Below are positions 60,362 through 64,000 of a DNA stretch of 64,000 nt, in pieces. The position numbers and the translations under genes are program-made. A model generated the notes under the pieces. It searched no databases, had not been told where the DNA came from, and was given only the letters and a program-made list of their open reading frames with translations. Every line of letters starts with the position of its first letter. Positions within the stretch are counted from its first letter, which is position 1. This stretch comes from Mortierella alpina. Taxonomy: Eukaryota; Mortierellomycota; Mortierellomycetes; Mortierellales; Mortierellaceae. The stretch lies in contig JANATF010000003.1 of NCBI GenBank assembly GCA_029449245.1, positions 1,860,001 through 1,924,000 of the forward strand, given 5' to 3'.

Positions 60362-63300
60362 ATGGTCCGTTTGGCAAAATCATTGGTAGGTGCCCTGGTG
60401 GCCCTATCCGTAGTGCTCCCAGCAGCAGTATCTGCACAAAAGAGCTCTTCTGCCAAGCCAGGCCCTACCGGAAGTCCCACCCCTTCATTTCTTGCCCCTG
60501 CCCCTGCAACAGGAACGATAGTGTTCAACCTGCCGACCGCAGTCCCTACCACTGCTCCAGTGGTGCCACCGAACGGCACCGGCAACCAAACACTAGCGGG
60601 GTGTCCTGGCCCGTTGATCGCCAATACACTCAACCTGAAATCACCGACCTGCATGGGCCCTTGCTGCATCAAATGCCCAGCAGTCGAGAGCTTCTATGAA
60701 CCCAACGAGATCCACAACGTCCTCAAAGGTTCTTATATCACACGACAGGTGTCTCTAGCCTTCTCGATCTTCATGGCCCTGTCGTATATCATTCTGCCGG
60801 GCAAGAGGGCCCAGCCCCATATCTCAGTCTTGATGCTAACCGTGTCGACGTCGCTGTGGTATGCGGCCTTTGATATCATGCCGGGAGTGTCGAACGCATG
60901 CGTCAACGACTTTGAGCAATCGACGGGACACAACTCGAGACTCTGTGGAGTGCAGGGTGTGCTGATTATCTATCTGACGCAAACCAGTGCTCTGTGGTGC
61001 TCGCTCCTGATTTACAAGCTGCATTTAGTAAGTTGTTCTTCTCTCTCCTCTGTATCTTGTATTATCCAAGCAATATGCATGGCTTTCACTCTATGGGAAG
61101 CGCGGGAAATCGCTGGGGGAAGGAGTGAAGAACAAAACAGCGGGAAGGGGAAAGAACGTTGTTCTGGACCCTCGCTCTATGTGTGTGTGTTCTGGCAATG
61201 ATATCTCGCTTTTGTATGCACATGTACCTCTTCTTTTATATATTCCTTGTCCCCCTTTTCTCTTCTCCCCCACTCTCTTCTCCACGTCTCCACGTCTCCA
61301 CGAGATCAGAAAGGCCTAATGGCAAAGAGCACCAGGCGGGGCTCAAAGTACGCTCCAGCCTCATCCTCGCTCAATTGCCATATCTCGTTAAAGTTCTTCT
61401 TTGGCTCGACCCCGGCGCGCTACTTTGTCCAAGCCCAGCGCGACAAAAGCGTTCTCGCTTCGCGCCTCGTCTGTTTTTCTCAACATTCTTTTCTTTGCTC
61501 TCAACTTTTTTTGCCTCTGCCTTTTGCGTTCACAATCGTTACAATCATAGCCCCTCCTTGCTGTTCATTTCCATGTGTCATCCGATATCAACACAGACTG
61601 CAAAAAGCGGGATGCGTAAACAATGAGAGCCGATACATGTAAAGCTCTGTTGTGTGCCCACCTAGCCGCTCGTGTAAATTAGCTGGTGTTCAGTGTTCCG
61701 CCCTCCATCCATTATCCACTGCATGCCTCTTACAGGTCTCGTCATTTTCTTTTCTTACTAACGTTGTGTCTACTGTGCTTTTCTTAGCTTGCGGTTTGGC
61801 GCTCTAATTGGATCGATACGTATTACGCATATTTCACCGGCTTTTGCTGGGTGTTCCCCTTGGCATTTGCCATTCCAGTCGCTGTCAAGAACCTGGCTCA
61901 GTATCCCGGAATTGGATTCAGCTGTCTCGTCAGCACGGAGAACCTCAACACGTATCTCTTTTACCCAACAGCTGCTTACATCTTCCCGGCGATGCTATTG
62001 CATCTTGTTACAGTCGTCAAGATGATTCACGTAAGCGATTTATTTGGGCGACGCTTGAAGGCTCCTCGGAGGGTTTTGGCAAACTCTCACACAACACACC
62101 ATCCGTGCGCGACATTATGCTGAAACTATATAACGTTCTCAAACAACAAAACTAGTTGGCTGTCATGTCGTCCAAGGTTGAGTCGCATCTCTCTCATCTT
62201 TCGTCCGATGCCAGGATGAAGATTACGACCACTATGCAAGCCAAGCGCCTCCTTCGCGGTCAGTGGCGACCAGCACTGATGGTGAGCAGCGTCATGACCG
62301 CGCTCACCGTCTTCTGGCTCTTTTACTTCATTGATGCGCATCGCCTTGTCAACTTGTCAGCAGCGACCCCCTGGGTTGGAGAGTGGCTGAAATGTGTCAT
62401 GGCCAGTGGTATGCAGGGAAAGTCTTCGGATGAGACGCAAGCCTTATGTGCACAAGGCGCGAGAGCCAACCTGCCATCTGTCGCTTGGTTCACAGCCGCA
62501 GAGTACTTGGTGGCGACGATTGGCGTGGTCATTGCATTGGTGTTCATCTCCAAGTCCGAGTTCTGGGAGGAATGGGGTTACCTCTTGTCGAACCTGTCTC
62601 GCCGTGGCAAAACTGGGAATGGCTCGTCAAGGGGTCGCAGGACGCCTGATGGCGGCGACTCGAAATCAGCAACGATGGTCAACAGGAGTCCTGATATAGA
62701 CGACAGAAAGGGCCCTGGCATGGTATCTGCACCGGGTGTGTTCCGAAGCAGCAGCAGATCCATGTCGGCCAAGGACCCGAGTAGTCCTAATGGCCAGCAG
62801 TGGTATGATATGGACGATCTTCTCGACAAGGAGTTTGATGAGAATGGAAACAGGCGGTTCCAGCGGACCCTCAGTTCAGGATCTCGCACAGGCATGGCCA
62901 ACAATGCTTCGCCCAACCCAGTCTCGGATCTCCCTCGATACAACAACCCAGATACCATCTCGGGCGATTTGCTCTACAGACCGCCCGTGCACGAGGCTAC
63001 GCCCACCCACTGGACGCCCAGCGCGCAGACACTAGCGACTCCTGAGAGGTCCTACATGGGTGGCAATGTTCATGAGCGGTATGTCGAGCAGCCGGTCGTG
63101 CCGAGCCCAGTGCCACGAACACCCAAGATGGCCAGTCAACAGATTTATCTTTCCAACCCAGGATCCCCGTCTTCTCCTCCTCAGTCACCGACCACACTCC
63201 CAGGTTACAACCTCTCGGGCTCACTTTCACCCATGCCACCACGTTCTCCCACACATCAGTACAACCAGCAACAGCAACGGTCCAGACCCATCGACGTCGT

Positions 63301-63616
63301 TCCTGTTACGGGGTCGCCCACGTACAAGTACCAGCAGCAGCAGCATCAACAGCAGCGGGCAGCGCAGTACGAAAGCAGTGATCAGATTATGGTCGCGTCC
63401 AGAGAGAGTGTTGGAACGATGGGCAAACCCACGATGAGCGCATTTGCTAACCGGAGCGAGACTGGAGCCAATAGCCCCAACATGCGTATCCACACCAATT
63501 TGGACCAACGGGCCAGGAGTCCACCTCCGCCATCGGTTCCGTATAAGAACCCGCATCGACAGAACAACCCTGGGTACATGTCTCCACCGATCCGAGTACC
63601 CTCGAACGGAAACTGA
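60362..63616 (+). CDS. Frizzled/Smoothened-like seven-transmembrane protein
   Basis: Exons: 60362-61027, 61788-62030, 62156-63616; 789 aa. A signal peptide (residues 1-25) and a Pro/Thr-rich segment precede a small Cys cluster (Cys81, 97, 101, 102, 105). Seven membrane segments follow, including VSLAFSIFMALSYIILPG, VQGVLIIYLTQTSALWCSLL, YYAYFTGFCWVFPLAFAIPV, AYIFPAMLLHLVTVVKMI, LMVSSVMTALTVFWLFYF and YLVATIGVVIALVFI. The pattern fits the fungal and amoebal Frizzled-like group that lacks a full CRD. Right after helix 7, SKSEFWEEW recalls, but does not match, the KTxxxW motif of Frizzled. A 300-residue Ser/Pro/Gln tail follows. Intron 1 is 760 nt, far longer than others here. The ligand and output are unknown. 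Confidence 0.85.
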
Positions 63617-63751
63617 GGACGGACGAGATGAATATATACATATGGGGTTTATTATGAGAAGGTGAATGGGATGAGGCCGTAGAAGGTTTTGATAGAAAAA
63701 AAACCCCCAGAAGTAATAATAATCATTCGTGTCCATAAAGTTCTTTTTTTT

Positions 63752-63961
63752 TTACACAGCTGTACCCTGGGCAGGCGTGCTTGTGCTTCCGCCTGCCTTC
63801 CAGAAATGAAGTAGATCTCTATAGGATGATGGCCCTTGCACTGGAGACTTCACCGACCTGGCGACGGACGAGTTGGACGAACCTTGGGAGTGTAGCGTGT
63901 CAAATGTCATGGCTCTCTGCATGGTCCTAGTCGGGGTACTGCTAGTGCTGCTTCCGCTATG

Positions 63962-64000
<39 letters not shown>
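63752..64000 (-). CDS. C-terminus of an unknown protein (5' part beyond window)
   Basis: An open frame of 83 codons enters from the right edge and stops at TAA 63754-63752. It begins with a (Asn-Ser)n run made by the GTTGCT repeat at about 63960-64000, then a Ser/Thr-rich basic stretch (SSVARSVKSP) and the ending SYRDLLHFWKAGGSTSTPAQ. The composition and clean stop just before an A/T-rich 3' flank make it likely to be coding. No family can be named from this fragment. It converges on the Frizzled-like gene with 135 bp between stops. Confidence 0.6.

Overview
The window is 64 kb of nuclear DNA from an intron-rich, early-diverging fungus. A Mortierella-type species (Mortierellomycota) is my best guess, by inference only. 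The evidence is short introns (mostly 60-150 nt), many Gln/Ser/His/Asn homopolymers in coding sequence, fungal housekeeping genes with good family matches, a Frizzled-like 7TM protein and a LINE remnant. I rebuilt gene models by hand from splice signals plus frame and protein continuity. All exon boundaries are predictions, but the exon phases close in every model.

Layout. 1-5371 (-): NAK1/KIC1-type germinal-centre kinase, its C-terminus cut by the window edge. 6074-7779 (-): cyclin K/T-like. 8008-9676 (-): TrhO/TSTD2 rhodanese, divergent from 10130-15117 (+): ATAD2/Yta7 bromodomain AAA ATPase. 15245-16534 (-): predicted mitochondrial RRM-like protein, divergent from 16833-19671 (+): spliceosomal CWF19L2. 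19903-20422 (-): small unrecognised gene with a 21-bp repeat. 21815-22813 (+): orphan 7TM protein. 22930-24350 (-): decayed PEX14 pseudogene. 24868-24939 (-): tRNA-Asp. 25075-26124 (+): 5'-truncated LINE fragment with target-site duplications. 26282-28122 (-): protoporphyrinogen oxidase, divergent from 28505-29389 (+): UBC13. 29570-32657 (-): large metacaspase. 32658-35310: gene-free. 35311-36877 (+): secreted/membrane acidic protein. 37235-39871 (+): threonyl-tRNA synthetase, tail to tail with 39928-43690 (-): MTR4. 43872-46177 (-): M14 metallocarboxypeptidase, divergent from 46447-47273 (+): mitochondrial ribosomal protein bL21m. 47697-49435 (+): proteasome RPN9. 51499-56216 (+): Rho1 GEF (ROM2 type), tail to tail with 56305-58432 (-): C2H2 zinc-finger protein. 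60362-63616 (+): Frizzled-like receptor. 63752-64000 (-): C-terminus of another gene.

Most genes are unlinked housekeeping functions: RNA decay, splicing, translation, proteasome and heme. Two encode morphogenesis regulators (NAK1-type kinase and Rho1 GEF). I see no biosynthetic cluster, defence island or CRISPR. The most notable things are: four introns starting with GC rather than GT, all with the donor GCAAGT; the PEX14 pseudogene; the LINE insertion with intact target-site duplications about 135 bp upstream of a tRNA gene; a metacaspase with a long linker between its catalytic Cys and p10-like part; and two 7TM proteins of unknown ligand.
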